Below, piece by piece: positions 11,144 to 21,111 of a stretch of DNA of 29,549 nucleotides. Made by a program: the position numbers and the translations under genes. The stretch covers positions 1 through 29,549 of the forward strand of contig CAJNOQ010001663.1 in NCBI GenBank assembly GCA_905250885.1, written 5' to 3'. Positions within the stretch are counted from its first letter, which is position 1; every line of letters begins with the position of its first letter. Below the pieces are notes generated by a model, which saw only the letters and a list, made by a program, of their open reading frames with translations, searched no databases and was not told where the DNA came from. Origin of the DNA: Didymodactylos carnosus. Lineage: Eukaryota; Rotifera; Eurotatoria; Philodinida; Philodinidae.

Positions 11144-13107
11144 AATATATATCGACAAAAAGAACAACAAACAAACTTCTGTGTGTAAAAAACTATTAGT
11201 TAATCAGATCATTATGGAAGGAAACCTTTGAAACAGAAGCTTGTCTTTATGTGTGTGTATATCTGTAATGTAATCTCTCTCTATCTGTCTTTGTATCTCG
11301 ATTCATGGTTGTGTTTAGGCAAACGTTTCTGTAATTGTTTTTTGTTCTTTGTGGTTTCGTTTTCTTGTTTTATTTTACTAAAGTGGACAACAACTCAAAA
11401 AAAGAAAGTCGTTGAAAATGAAAAATATTTATTATTATTCGGAAGAGCCAAGAGAAAGCGTCTTGATTGCAGATTTGTTCATGGTGGCATACTTTTGTGA
11501 ATATAAAATGGATAACAGGTTAATGCTAGTTAGCTGACGTATGAGATTTTAGTACAGACGATGTTCTAAAAATGCACAGAAGGATTTCTGTAGCAGTGAA
11601 GGCAACATTCTAACGAAAAAAGAGAGTATGATAGTTTTCGTTGAGATCCTTGAAGGCTGAAGATGTTTCCTTCGAGTTCTAGCATAAGTTTCGCAGAAAT
11701 CGGTTATCTTGATCCAATCCTCTTGGCTAACTTCTTAGTACTTAGAAACCTGAAATAGGGATGAGAAAGTGTCTTCTCGACCAGTTGCGTAACAACCTGG
11801 AATAACTGACCAAGATGTTACTATCTGCAAACTGATAGAAAAAGTCTATTATTTAATGATTTATGTCCTAAGTCTGACTGGATAAATTCTATCGTTGATA
11901 TTTTGGACAAAAAATTTGGTCATCCATCTACCGTCGGTTTCAGAATAGAATGTACTCTGCGCTTTTCGAAATAAATTTGAACTGGAAGGTGGTAGAAACT
12001 AATGGTTTCGATTGTTGTAAAGTAGAGGTCGAGACACGTCAAATTATAAACAAATCCAGCTGATGCGATAACCCAAAGGTGATGTACCTCGTTCAACTTT
12101 TTTGAGTGTACAATGCTGGATAGGGAAGTAATGGTGGTGTTTTATGTTCATATGTGGATTCGAGCCGTCAGGCTGTTCTTTACACGATCTAGCAAACCAG
12201 ACCTGCATCGCCTTTTGTTCGAGAGCTATTTCCATCAGAATTCATAAATTAGACAAAGACAAACCACTTCAGACTATCAAGATATACACTGTTTTTTCTA
12301 CTGTGCGATGAAGAAACAATTTAAAAATCCACAGCAGATACTATGGTTTTTGGAAAGACTCTGGAAACCTTTCAGAGTAAGAAAAAAAGACTAATCGAGA
12401 AGGCAAAGATAGCGCGTGTTTTAAAGTATAAATTCATATAAAAAAAGTACCGTTCACTAGACTCCAAAAAAATGTTTGAAAAAATTTGTCACTCATCATT
12501 GTGTTAGTGACCCGTCCTGTGCGAGTGCTTGTTGAATGGATTTTAACCATAATTATCATCTCTTAGTTGAAGTGAAAGATACACTCAGTCGACGTTTTCC
12601 AAATTATTTTGGTTACGGAACTGTTAAGTGTTGGCTATCGTGTGTTAAAAACTGGGCGGATCTATCTGTTTGTGTTTAAAAGTTGTTCAAAAGAAGAGGC
12701 TTGCCTTCTGGTTTGAAATGGATCATAGTTCAGCTCGAAGACTTTATCGACAGGTTCTTCTCTTCCGCTCATGATGAAAACATTAAGATTGAAATTTTTA
12801 CACAGTTAATAATTTTGACATAAAATTGAAGTAATGAAATTTAACTAAATATGCTAAATATGATAGTTTAATCAGTTTGCGTTCTTTTGTTACATAGCTC
12901 AATTTTTTTCGGTTAAAAATTTGCTGCACGGTCGTGACATCGTTGAACATAGTACTATTTTCAAAAACAAGTTCTAGGGCTTTGGGTGAAAGATTCACAA
13001 CACAGTCACTCCAATGGTTGTGAACGGTTCTTAAAAGTTCTAATTTACTTAAGAAAATGATATGAAAAAATACAAAAACTATTTTACTAACCGGTAAAAA
13101 GTCCGAT

Positions 13108-13134
13108 TCAAGCATCAGACAGTCAGATGCTTGA
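13108..13134. repeat. Small perfect hairpin
   Basis: TCAAGCATC and its exact inverse GATGCTTGA are separated by nine bases. The hairpin lies about 130 bp beyond the stop codon of the leftward FABP gene, past its poly(A) signal. It may be a remnant of an inverted repeat. No function is implied. Confidence 0.5.
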
Positions 13135-13169
13135 TTGCCGTTGATTCAAACTCGAGTACTAATCCCTTT

Positions 13170-13179
13170 TTTATTTATT
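13170..13179 (-). terminator. Poly(A) signal of the second FABP gene
   Basis: On the minus strand two overlapping AATAAA hexamers (AATAAATAAA) lie about 85 bp after the FABP stop codon. This is normal spacing for cleavage and polyadenylation. Confidence 0.5.
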
Positions 13180-13263
13180 AATAAACATAAAAAGATACAA
13201 AAACGATGAAAATCATAGATGCAAGAGGTAGTGTTTATTGTTCATGATATTTTAATCGACCGT

Positions 13264-13805
13264 TTAGGTGTCAGCTCTTTTGTAAACACGAGTTGCTCTC
13301 ACATCACCACATGTTAAAATCTAAAAATAAGATAACAACATCTGAATCTTAAATCTTAGCTTTAACGTGTAATATACGCTTACAACTTGATGAAGACCAG
13401 CTTCGTCAACATAACGAGTAACAACTGATTCTTTGCCTTTTTTATCACGACTTGAATGTATCCAACGACCATTTTCAAATTTGATCAATGACTAGAAAGA
13501 GAACAGAAAATATATGAAAAATTGAGAAAAGAAACCTCTCGTACAATACTTACTTTCACTTCGCGACCATCTGGTGTTGTTTCATCGAATTCTTCACCAG
13601 GAATAAAATCATATTGTACGTTCTTTATATGTGTTTCACTTCTTACAGTCCATCTACCATTAACTTCACTAATTATAATTCTTGGTGTTATTAATTTGGC
13701 AGTTTGACGCATTAAAAATGAAACACCAATTTCGGACATATATTTGTCAAAATCTTTTCCATCGACATAATCCCATGTGCCTTTTAGTGCTTCTACACCT
13801 GCCAT
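13264..13805 (-). CDS. Intracellular fatty acid-binding protein paralogue, 3 exons, 138 aa
   Basis: This is a second cytosolic lipid-binding protein of the FABP/CRABP family. Exons in transcript order: 13554-13805, 13384-13491 and 13264-13320. The two GT..AG introns are 62 and 63 bp, both phase 0. The protein starts MAGVEALKGTWDYVDG. It has the lid sequence FDKYMSEIGVSFLMRQ and the strand TPRIIISEVNGRW, and ends TCGDVRATRVYKRADT. The R-V-Y pair of the carboxylate-binding signature is kept. It is about half identical to the FABP at 4668-5298. The two retained introns are at the same positions as introns 2 and 3 of that paralogue. The first one, inside the lid (EIG), is absent. The gene lies about 8 kb away in opposite orientation, with two unrelated genes between. 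A TTCTTTTAG acceptor-like site just upstream (about 13840) hints at a spliced 5' UTR. Confidence 0.92.
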
Positions 13806-15180
13806 AATTGTTTATTTCTTTATTTTATATATAGAACTTCTAAAAGAAATATATCATTAGTGTCATGTTACTATGATGTTACTATGTTACTATGTGAATT
13901 AAAAATCTGATTTTTTTATGTCAACTATGTATCCAGAGTTCCTTCTGAGAGCTAATAAATGTTGTTGATATTCCTAACTGAAAACCTGCCGCTTTCTTGT
14001 TTTATACATTACTATTACTACTTACAGATGATTGTTTCTATAGTATTACAAAACAACGTAATCGAATTGCTACTTTATCATTTGATTCCATTCAAATATA
14101 GTTGGTAGGGTATAAACTTTATAAAAAGAATGAGCATTTCTAGTAATGTGTGGCTATAGGCAAAATATGTTATACAATTTTTTTCGTTCGTATATATTTA
14201 TAGATTATTAAATCATTCAAAGAATAATAATAAAATGAATAAAGTTCGATGGTGAGAAAGACAAAGTAGAGAGATGATGGAATAAGGTAAATAAAAAGAA
14301 AGCCATTAGCTACAGAAAAAAAAGCGCTATTAGTATATATAACCAGTGAATAATAAATAAACACTTGTTACCTACTGATTTTTTTCTTTTAATCAAAAAA
14401 GAAAAATAGAACGTATAGATAGAAAAATTGCGTTCGTTTTCGCTGTTCTGTAAACAGATATGAAAATTTCTATTGAACAGTCTCATTTTCAGGTTCCACT
14501 GAAAACTAAACATACTGAACTGACGCTGATTGGTCAATCACAAATGTCTCATCTTTGTCGAAAAAACGAATGTAATGAGGCAAAAAGAATGGAAAGATGG
14601 AACGAATGAAAAACAAGCTCAGCTTCCTTGTTGCCAAGAGCGTAGTATAATATAGTGTGTACAGGAGTTATAGAGCTGTCATCCTACGTTAAAATCTCGA
14701 AGACTGATTCCAGTATATGTTGGCTCCCGTTCTGTCAGTGTCAGATTTTTCTAAATACTTTCCCTGTGTTTCTCTATTTTGGTATGACTAAAATTTGACT
14801 TCAAAACGGTAAACTGGCGCAGCAAGGATTTTTCTAAGTAGAGGCAACAAACAACTAAAGATAGTTTTTAGCTTTACCCTCTTGTAAGACGTTCACATGC
14901 AATGATATCGACGTTCAATGCATTTCTCACTGTCACGCATTTATTCTGAGATCTTTACACAAGCATCATGTTAAACTGAGCCTTTAAAAGGGAAAAGTTC
15001 TTAAATTTGATGACTTATCTGAGAAATATGACCGTTTTTGACGTAGAAAACTATTTGCGAGAAGAACAGTTCAAACTTGTCACGAAGTTATGGTGGGAAT
15101 GATATATTTCTACTGAATTTTCACGTTCTCTAAAATTATAGTGTATCTGGACTGATGTTAATAATATAAATTCACTTTTT
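13806..15180. other. Intergenic region, upstream of the second FABP
   Basis: The sequence is AT-rich with no supported gene. It holds the promoter side of the leftward FABP gene. A possible leader intron is suggested by the acceptor-like TTCTTTTAG at about 13840 and a donor-like AGGTAACA near 14370 on the minus strand, but neither is firm. Confidence 0.4.
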
Positions 15181-15477
15181 GATAATTATTTGTTATATAA
15201 GAGAATTTCTTCGATGAAATTCATTGGATGAAAGTTTTGGATTCAAACAACGACTAGATGAAATTTAATTTCCTGTTTTTCCGATCCTGCTACAAGTACG
15301 GAGATATTTACCATTCTATACTATAGATGGCGCTTTTTTGTCAATTCTCGGTACTTGTAGCAGGACCGAAAGAAACAGAAAACAGGAAATTAAATTTCAT
15401 CTAGTCCTTGTTTGAATCCAAAACTTCCATCCAATGAATTTCATCGAAGAAATTCTCTTATATAGCAAATAATTATC
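15181..15477. mobile_element. 297-bp fold-back/MITE-like element with ~115-bp terminal inverted repeats
   Basis: The left arm starts GATAATTATTTG and the right arm ends CAAATAATTATC. Read inward on opposite strands, the arms match for roughly 115 bases with only a few substitutions (for example TTGTTAT against TTGCTAT, and GATGAAAG against GATGGAAG). The short centre includes TATAGATGGCGC. There is no coding capacity. High arm identity suggests a fairly recent insertion or gene-conversion maintenance. I cannot see a clear target-site duplication (flanks ...CTTTTT and GACAGT...). The superfamily is therefore open. Confidence 0.85.
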
Positions 15478-15516
15478 GACAGTCCGCATACTAAATCGGG
15501 ATATCGGAGTTTTATT

Positions 15517-16073
15517 TAAAAAAGTTTCATTAAAAAGTTCATTAAAATTTTTAATGAAATTCTTGTGCTATCAAAAACTCTAGGTAACAGCCATTTTGCA
15601 GGAGACATTTTAATAAAAGTATTCCCATGTCCACAAAACCGCAGTATTTTTAACAATTAATCGCAACACCTTAATTGCGATTAATTGTTGATTTTAAGCG
15701 ATTCCGAGCTTTAAGACGAGGAGTCCCGTGAACAGCTGGTATCCGGCCAACGTCTAAAATCGACTCGTCGGAAAGGCTCCGATTTCAGCTACTAAGACCC
15801 TTCGTGCTAAGACCCTTGCTGAGTGACGTACATGTGATTATACATAATAAACGATGAAAAAATATGTATTTCCTAAGAGGGGTTCGAAGTTATTACCAAG
15901 AAAAAAATCGTCAATTAATCGCGATTAATTGCTAAAATCACCAAAAAATCGCGATTAAGCGCACGATTAATTGCCGATTTTTAGTACATGGGCTGGGACT
16001 TGCACTGACAACATGTTTAATAAAAGTTCCGGTACTTCCATAAAAAAAAACGTTTTAATGAAAGTTTTTTTAC
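15517..16073. mobile_element. Outer inverted-repeat element enclosing a CCCATGT-ended element
   Basis: About 23 bp at 15517-15539 (TAAAAAAGTTTCATTAAAAA plus GTT) are matched in inverse orientation by 16049-16073, with two or three differences. A further internal hairpin TTTCATTAAAAA/TTTTTAATGAAA lies next to the left end. The element at 15624-15992 sits inside these ends. Direct repeats TTAATAAAAGT flank that inner element. This suggests a transposon inserted into another one. Confidence 0.5.
15624..15992. mobile_element. CCCATGT-ended palindromic element, copy 1 (369 bp)
   Basis: The element begins CCCATGTCC and ends with the inverse ACATGGG. Just inside the left end, perfect 15-bp arms (15652-15666 and 15675-15689) form a hairpin built on the AATTAATCGC word. 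Near the right end CAATTAATCGCGATTAATTG (15912-15931) is a perfect 20-bp palindrome. The middle (about 15700-15900) is non-palindromic and shared with copy 2 at 22711-23204. It includes ACTCGTCGGAAAGGCTCCGA and a GGTTCGAA word. There is no ORF. It is probably a non-autonomous DNA transposon. Confidence 0.7.
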
Positions 16074-17439
16074 TGAACGTCACCCAATCTACTTAATCTT
16101 GAAAAGTTAAAAAAGATCGCGTATAAGCTTCCAAAACTAGAATGAAATGCTGTACAGCGAGTTAAAAGATAGAAATGTTATAGACTATATAGAATGGTTT
16201 TTTTTTGTGTACAACATGTGAACAATATAATGTATGAAAACAGTAAGACAAAGAAAAAATGAATAAGCCCGTAACATGTCAGTTTTCTTTTTTACATCAT
16301 TATTCTTTCACATATCAAAAGGTTAAACGAAAATAAGAAACCTATACAAAACAAATATCTCGTTTTTCATACGTGCCTTTCGTTTGATGTAAGATATGTC
16401 TCCTTTTGATATTTCCCTTCTCTAAGTTGTTATATCTGGTTTGTTCGTTAAAATCGAATGTATACAATACAGTGTCTGCACAAAACATATAAAAAGATAT
16501 CGTCTAATTTGTTAGGCTTCTAGTATCTCTAGAATAAAGCATCACTCAAAAATAGCTTTTGAAACACGAACGTGCTATTTTTCACTATTCTGTCTGTTAT
16601 AAGTAGAAATGATAACCGACGCAAAGAGAAAATTTTAAAATATCTGCAGCCATAAGGAAAAAAATATCTGCTTTTTAACAAACATTCTCAACTGAAGCTG
16701 ATCAAAAAACGTCCGAAATTTGTAAACAAACTTGTTGGTTGTAATTTTTCTAATTTAAAAGTTTATTTTGTGGAGAGAACGGGTAGTATATAATGTATTC
16801 TGTCGTATGAAGTGTGAAAAAGAAAAAATTAATAAACGACTTTGAAATATTAAATAAATACTTTTTTTTCCAGCTGTTTTATGTCATGAATTTTCATTGT
16901 CATTCTCGCTTTGTCTGAAATTGCTCTGTCACGATCTTAATAGCTTTTTAGTTTTATGAATTAAAAAGATAACAGAAATAATCTGTATATAACTCTTGCG
17001 TGTCTCTATATTAGAAGAGGTGCTTTAAGTAGACTCCTGCGGGACAGCCCCGAATCCCGTTCGATCTGGCCCGATCAGCGAGATAGACGAGCTTGGGACA
17101 AAAATAACATCACGTTTATTATAATTTGCATAACGTTTCTGTTGAACTTTTGCTTCTTAGCTGGCATTTACAGCTGCCAAATCCAATTGAAAAGAACTTG
17201 CTTCTGTTTTTAATTTTTCTAGAAATGTTCACAATGTAGGATGTTCACATTGAAACGATTTGTGTAATTTATTGTGCCACCCTTCGACATGATTATTGCG
17301 GTTTCTTTGTTGATTTCTTTTTTTATTCTATTTTTATAATTCTGTTAATTAATTAAGTCTTAATTAATTCTAATAGTTGATCATTTTAGCTATTCTGTCG
17401 GACAAGGATTTTTTAGAAAACGGAATTAGGGTTGAAAAA
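16074..17439. other. Gene-free AT-rich stretch
   Basis: I see no protein-coding signal. One GC-rich island at about 17036-17098 (CTCCTGCGGGACAGCCCCG and following) stands out from its AT-rich surroundings. It resembles words in the GC-rich fold-back at 9603-9857, and may be a fragment of that family. Confidence 0.4.
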
Positions 17440-18170
17440 AGTACGGTTACCTATTTATGGTCAAAATTGGACTGATTAGAGAACGATCAGAATTATGAAA
17501 CGAAAAAACCGAAAAGAGAACGGAATTAGTGCTGAAAAGAGAACGGTTCAGAATTCTGAGTTCAAAAGACTATAAAGAGAACGGTCATACGTTCGAATAG
17601 TGAATTATTATATATATATATATCTTGCCATTACCTGTAAAAAAATATTATACAAAAATATGCAAATAGATATGATATTTCAAAAAAGTAGAGCAAGACT
17701 AGATTTTTTTGGTCTACCACGTTTTTATGGTCCTAAAGGCATACGATCGTCTTCATTGCTCTTTTGTATAGCTTGCAGCTGAATATCACATGATGGAAAT
17801 TTCTTGTATGAAGTACATCGATATGTATATTTGTTACCATTGGTACTTGATTCACTTCGAAATCTAAATACTTCATTTTCTGATATTAATTCATTAACTT
17901 CAGTTTCCGTATTACAAATTCGCAGTGGTAGCCATTGTCTGCGCATCATTTTGTTTAGAATATGGTTCTTTTACTGTTTACGTATCGATGTGTAAATATG
18001 AAGAAGCGTGCGTATGAAAAATTCTACTTTAGAAACTGTATACATACAGTGATAAAATATCTTTCAATACCGTTCTCTTTTCAGTCCCGTTCTCTAAACA
18101 GTGTAAACATTTAATAATTCGCACTCCGTTCTCCATTCAGTCCAAATTTCGTTGTCTTTTCATACTTTTT
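17440..18170. mobile_element. DNA transposon remnant with GAGAACGG arrays (possibly MULE-related)
   Basis: Near the left end, GAGAACG(G) occurs at 17479, 17516, 17539 and 17577, all in one orientation. Near the right end its inverse CCGTTCTC occurs at 18070, 18087 and 18126. CTGAAAAGAGAACGG at 17532-17546 is matched exactly in inverse by 18070-18084. The 24 bases at 17463-17486 match the inverse of 18126-18149 at 20 positions. The arrays therefore form long, interrupted, inverted subterminal repeats. They enclose a short leftward ORF with a DNA-binding look (17725-17949). Exact termini are uncertain by a few tens of bases. A (TA)n run is at 17609-17623. Confidence 0.65.
17680..17949 (-). pseudogene. 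Broken DNA-binding ORF inside the GAGAACGG element (FLYWCH/WRKY-GCM1-like, AT-hook)
   Basis: The frame from 17949 encodes 74 residues beginning MMRRQWLPLRICNTETEVNE. The later segment, TNGNKYTYRCTSYKKFPSCD, has the aromatic-Cys spacing seen in FLYWCH or WRKY-GCM1-type zinc fingers of MULE transposases. The His-x-His half of such a finger is not visible. The frame ends with TAA at 17725-17727, yet the same frame continues KRGRPKKSS, a textbook AT-hook, to a second stop at 17680-17682. The simplest reading is a premature stop, or a truncated transposon gene. I infer a transposase or element-borne DNA-binding protein origin. Family assignment is tentative. Confidence 0.45.
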
Positions 18171-19006
18171 CCTATTCTGTCATCTGTTTTCCTTTTGATC
18201 ATCTCTTATCATTACTTATTTCTCGGCGTTGTATCAATGTACCAAAGCGACTTTTAAAAATAGTCTTATTTTCTCTTATAGACCGGTACAAACATGTATA
18301 ACCGAAAATTTAAGGAGGTTCTATACACTGCATATAATATTGATAATTTCTGTTTGGAAAATTCGAGGAGATTTCCATTCGAGAAAATTTCAGGCAAATT
18401 TCCCAAACCCAGAAAAATGTTGTCCTGTAAGTTTTATCTTTTGCTTATAATGAGACAAATGGTTTGATACATTTCTTATGGCCAATCAATTAAAAAAGAT
18501 GAGAGAAAACAAGTAGAAAGCTAGAAAGCGATTCTCAATTTGTCAGATTCGTTACAGAATCTGCTACAAATCTTGCCTACAATCTCCAGTGATCTGTTGT
18601 AGAAATATCCCTTGGGCACCTTACAGCTGCAATATGAGTAGATCAACAGAACTATAGATAACAAGGGTCTCAACGCCCGCGCCTATATCGATGTAGGTAA
18701 GCCTTCTTTACGCAGTCCGCGTCCGAAAAGAGTAAAAGATTTTACAATTAGTAATATTTACTTTTCATATAACTTGAACTATATACTGGCTTTGGAGGAA
18801 GTAGAATGATTACATAGGCACTCCCATAAGGTCTTAACTTCAATTTCTATAATTACTTGTCGATAATACAGAGAGTAGCATCAGCTTTATAGCACAGTGT
18901 CAAAATTTTTAGAAACATATGGTAAGCAAAACATTAAAACAAGGCTCATCAATTAAAACATTATTTTTCCCGTTTTGATAGAATAAAATGAATAAACGGA
19001 TGTGTA
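18171..19006. other. Intergenic region downstream of the channel gene
   Basis: Open frames here are short and do not resemble known proteins. A slightly GC-richer patch at about 18665-18730 has no tRNA fold or coding pattern I can support. Confidence 0.4.
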
Positions 19007-21111
19007 TTATTCCTCTGCTAGAACAATAATTTTATCATCCCGTCGAAATGTAATTTTATCTTCTTTTATTGGATTTAACACGATACCATAAAATTTCGCT
19101 GGATCGAGTGCATATTTCATTTGTCTGTAACCAATTGCAATACTATTCTGTCTCATTGACGATTCTAAAACGGTATAAAATGTCACGGCTATTTCTGTTT
19201 TAACATAGTTTGTTACCGGTCTCAAATAAATTTCCTCTCCCTCTGCTGTCAGCAGAACATCGAATACTTTTGTTAAATTTTTATTTTCCGATAATTGTGC
19301 AACATATTTGGACAAAATATTCGGACTAACAATAAAATCATCGGCACGTGTTATTTCGGCCAGTTCACGATTTCTAATATCGAACATTTCTGTCACGATA
19401 TTAAATGTTTTTTTTCGGCCAGCCTTATCGATTATATTACGTAAATGTAAAAGACAAATCAAACATTCAGCATCGGCTGCTTCGATGATTGTCTGTTGTA
19501 AACTGATTTCTGTCTGAGTTTGTATCTCGCTTGCGAGTAAAATGACATCATGATATGTATACAAGTTCAATTTTTGCAAATCTGAACGATTAGTAATATC
19601 ACCCGAATGAAGATACAGTTTTTGCTTTGTTAGTTCATTAACCAATTGTTCAGTGATGATTTTTGTGGCTTTTTCATTATTTGTGAGAAAATGTAATTCA
19701 CTACCGGCAGCCACATAATTATCCAATTGTTTCGCAATCAGTGGTGCCTTGGAATTCCAACCGAGAACAATGTTTTTCTCCACTTTTGCTGATTCGATTG
19801 TTGCTGAAGTAATCGCCTGTGGATTGTAGGTTATACGATCAGCAAATGTGGGTGACATAATAAGGGCATCATCATCTTCAGCGATGGCAATGATTTGATC
19901 ATTTGATTGAAGGATAGTGTTTCTGGCGGGACATATTTTAACCGTTTCATCGGCGAACATGATCCCAATAACAGAACTCGTTGGATAAGAAAAGACAACA
20001 TCATAGAATGTTTTACCAGATAACGATGGTTCACGTTTAAAATAAATCTCATCATATTTAAAACTTAAAATAATAGATAAAATAACTGATAAACCCGACT
20101 GACGACCTGATTGGGCAATTATACGAGCAATAATTTCATCTGTATGAACAAAACAAACTTCATCACCACCTAAAATAAAAATTCAATTATAAAATTCATA
20201 TCAATTGAATACAACTCATACTAGCATACTCACCAGCAATAAGTGCTACTTCGAGATTCTTTCGTTCTTTAATTTCAGCTACAATATGAAATTTAATTTT
20301 TGTTCGTGTTGGATTATTGGTAATGGCTAAAATAGTTTTAATTACCGACACATCGGGATTATTGTTTTGTGGTGCCAGAATTATGATTGAACGTGCATGA
20401 TTTGGACTAACAATATTTAAATCATGAATACTCATCGGATCACCATTACGACAGATTATGCGAGTGTTTTTATGATTTTCAATTTTTCTAGCTATAATTT
20501 CTTGCATTTCAATACGATCTTTTTGTGCAAGAATAACCACTAGTGGATGTCGTTGATTCTCGTTAGCTAGAATTAATTCATGAAGAATATCGAATATTTT
20601 TGGTGACCAACCAAGAATAACTAAAAAAAGATTAAATTATAGAGATGACTACTGGAATCTACCACATCTCACTTGTATGATTATGTTCTACTACTCTTGT
20701 TCGTCCTTTTTTCAGTTCAAATAATTTTGCTTCCATGCCCGTCGTAAGTGCACCGATCAATGTTGATGTAATAATTATTCCGCATAATGCCACTGTGGCT
20801 GATATCAAACGATGTATCCATCCACTATCCTCTTTAGCCGATCCAGGATCTAATGTACGCATAAATGTCTCCCATAATGACTCCGAGTATGAATCACCTT
20901 GACCAGTGACCAAATAAAGTGCACTAAATATGAGGATAAGACATATTGATATTAATGCCAGACAGGGTATGATAATGACAAGACCGGATGCAATTAGACT
21001 GTCTGATTTATATTTCAACCATGCACAAATACCTCGATATTTTTGATCCTTCAAACCATAACAACATGGACAGCATTTTCGCTTTTTACATTTGTCGTTA
21101 AGTTTAGACAT
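19007..21111 (-). CDS. CASTOR/POLLUX-type ion channel with two RCK-like domains, 3 exons, 662 aa
   Basis: Exons in transcript order: 20673-21111, 20234-20620 and 19007-20169. Introns are 52 and 64 bp, with GTGAGA and GTGAGT donors, both phase 1. Residues 8-17 are Cys-rich (KCKKRKCCPCC). A hydrophobic helix (about 39-68), a pore segment with LWETFMRTLDPGSAKEDSGW (79-98) and a second helix (about 101-124) follow. Next comes the linker ELKKGRTRVVEHNH and a first NAD-binding-like fold opening IILGWSPK (about 147). A later segment carries QSGRQSGLSVIL. A second RCK-like fold opens NIVLGWNSK (about 408). The order matches the CASTOR/POLLUX family: plant symbiosis channels at the nuclear envelope, and bacterial homologues. 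The pore loop with LDPG and the direct HTIILGWS join look like the bacterial branch. There is no GYG potassium filter, so selectivity is uncertain. Animals are not known for this family, so transfer is likely. A gating ligand such as calcium is known for plant members only. Confidence 0.88.

Larger units (their letters stand above)
11144..13263. other. Gene-poor region between LC8 and the second FABP
   Basis: No frame here shows a recognisable protein, conserved codon pattern or good splice chain. A leftward open frame at 12798-13115 encodes about 105 residues with no family signal, and is treated as chance. Near the FABP end there is a hairpin (13108-13134) and the poly(A) signal of the FABP gene. 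Confidence 0.5.

Noticed and set aside
11228-11500. 90-residue rightward open frame after LC8
   Set aside because: Lies in the presumed 3' UTR and flank of LC8. The composition is low-complexity hydrophobic and there is no homology signal.
12150-12200. tRNA T-loop-like GGATTCGAGCC
   Set aside because: No acceptor stem or anticodon arm could be built around it on either strand.
12798-13115. Leftward 105-residue open frame
   Set aside because: No family resemblance, hydrophobic and AT-driven ends, and no clear splice partners. Part of it reads like possible exon sequence, but not enough to support a gene.
20659-20672. Extending channel exon 1 to the stop after HTSEMW
   Set aside because: The GTGAGA donor at 20672 gives the conserved join HTIILGWS in frame. 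The longer reading breaks the RCK domain.
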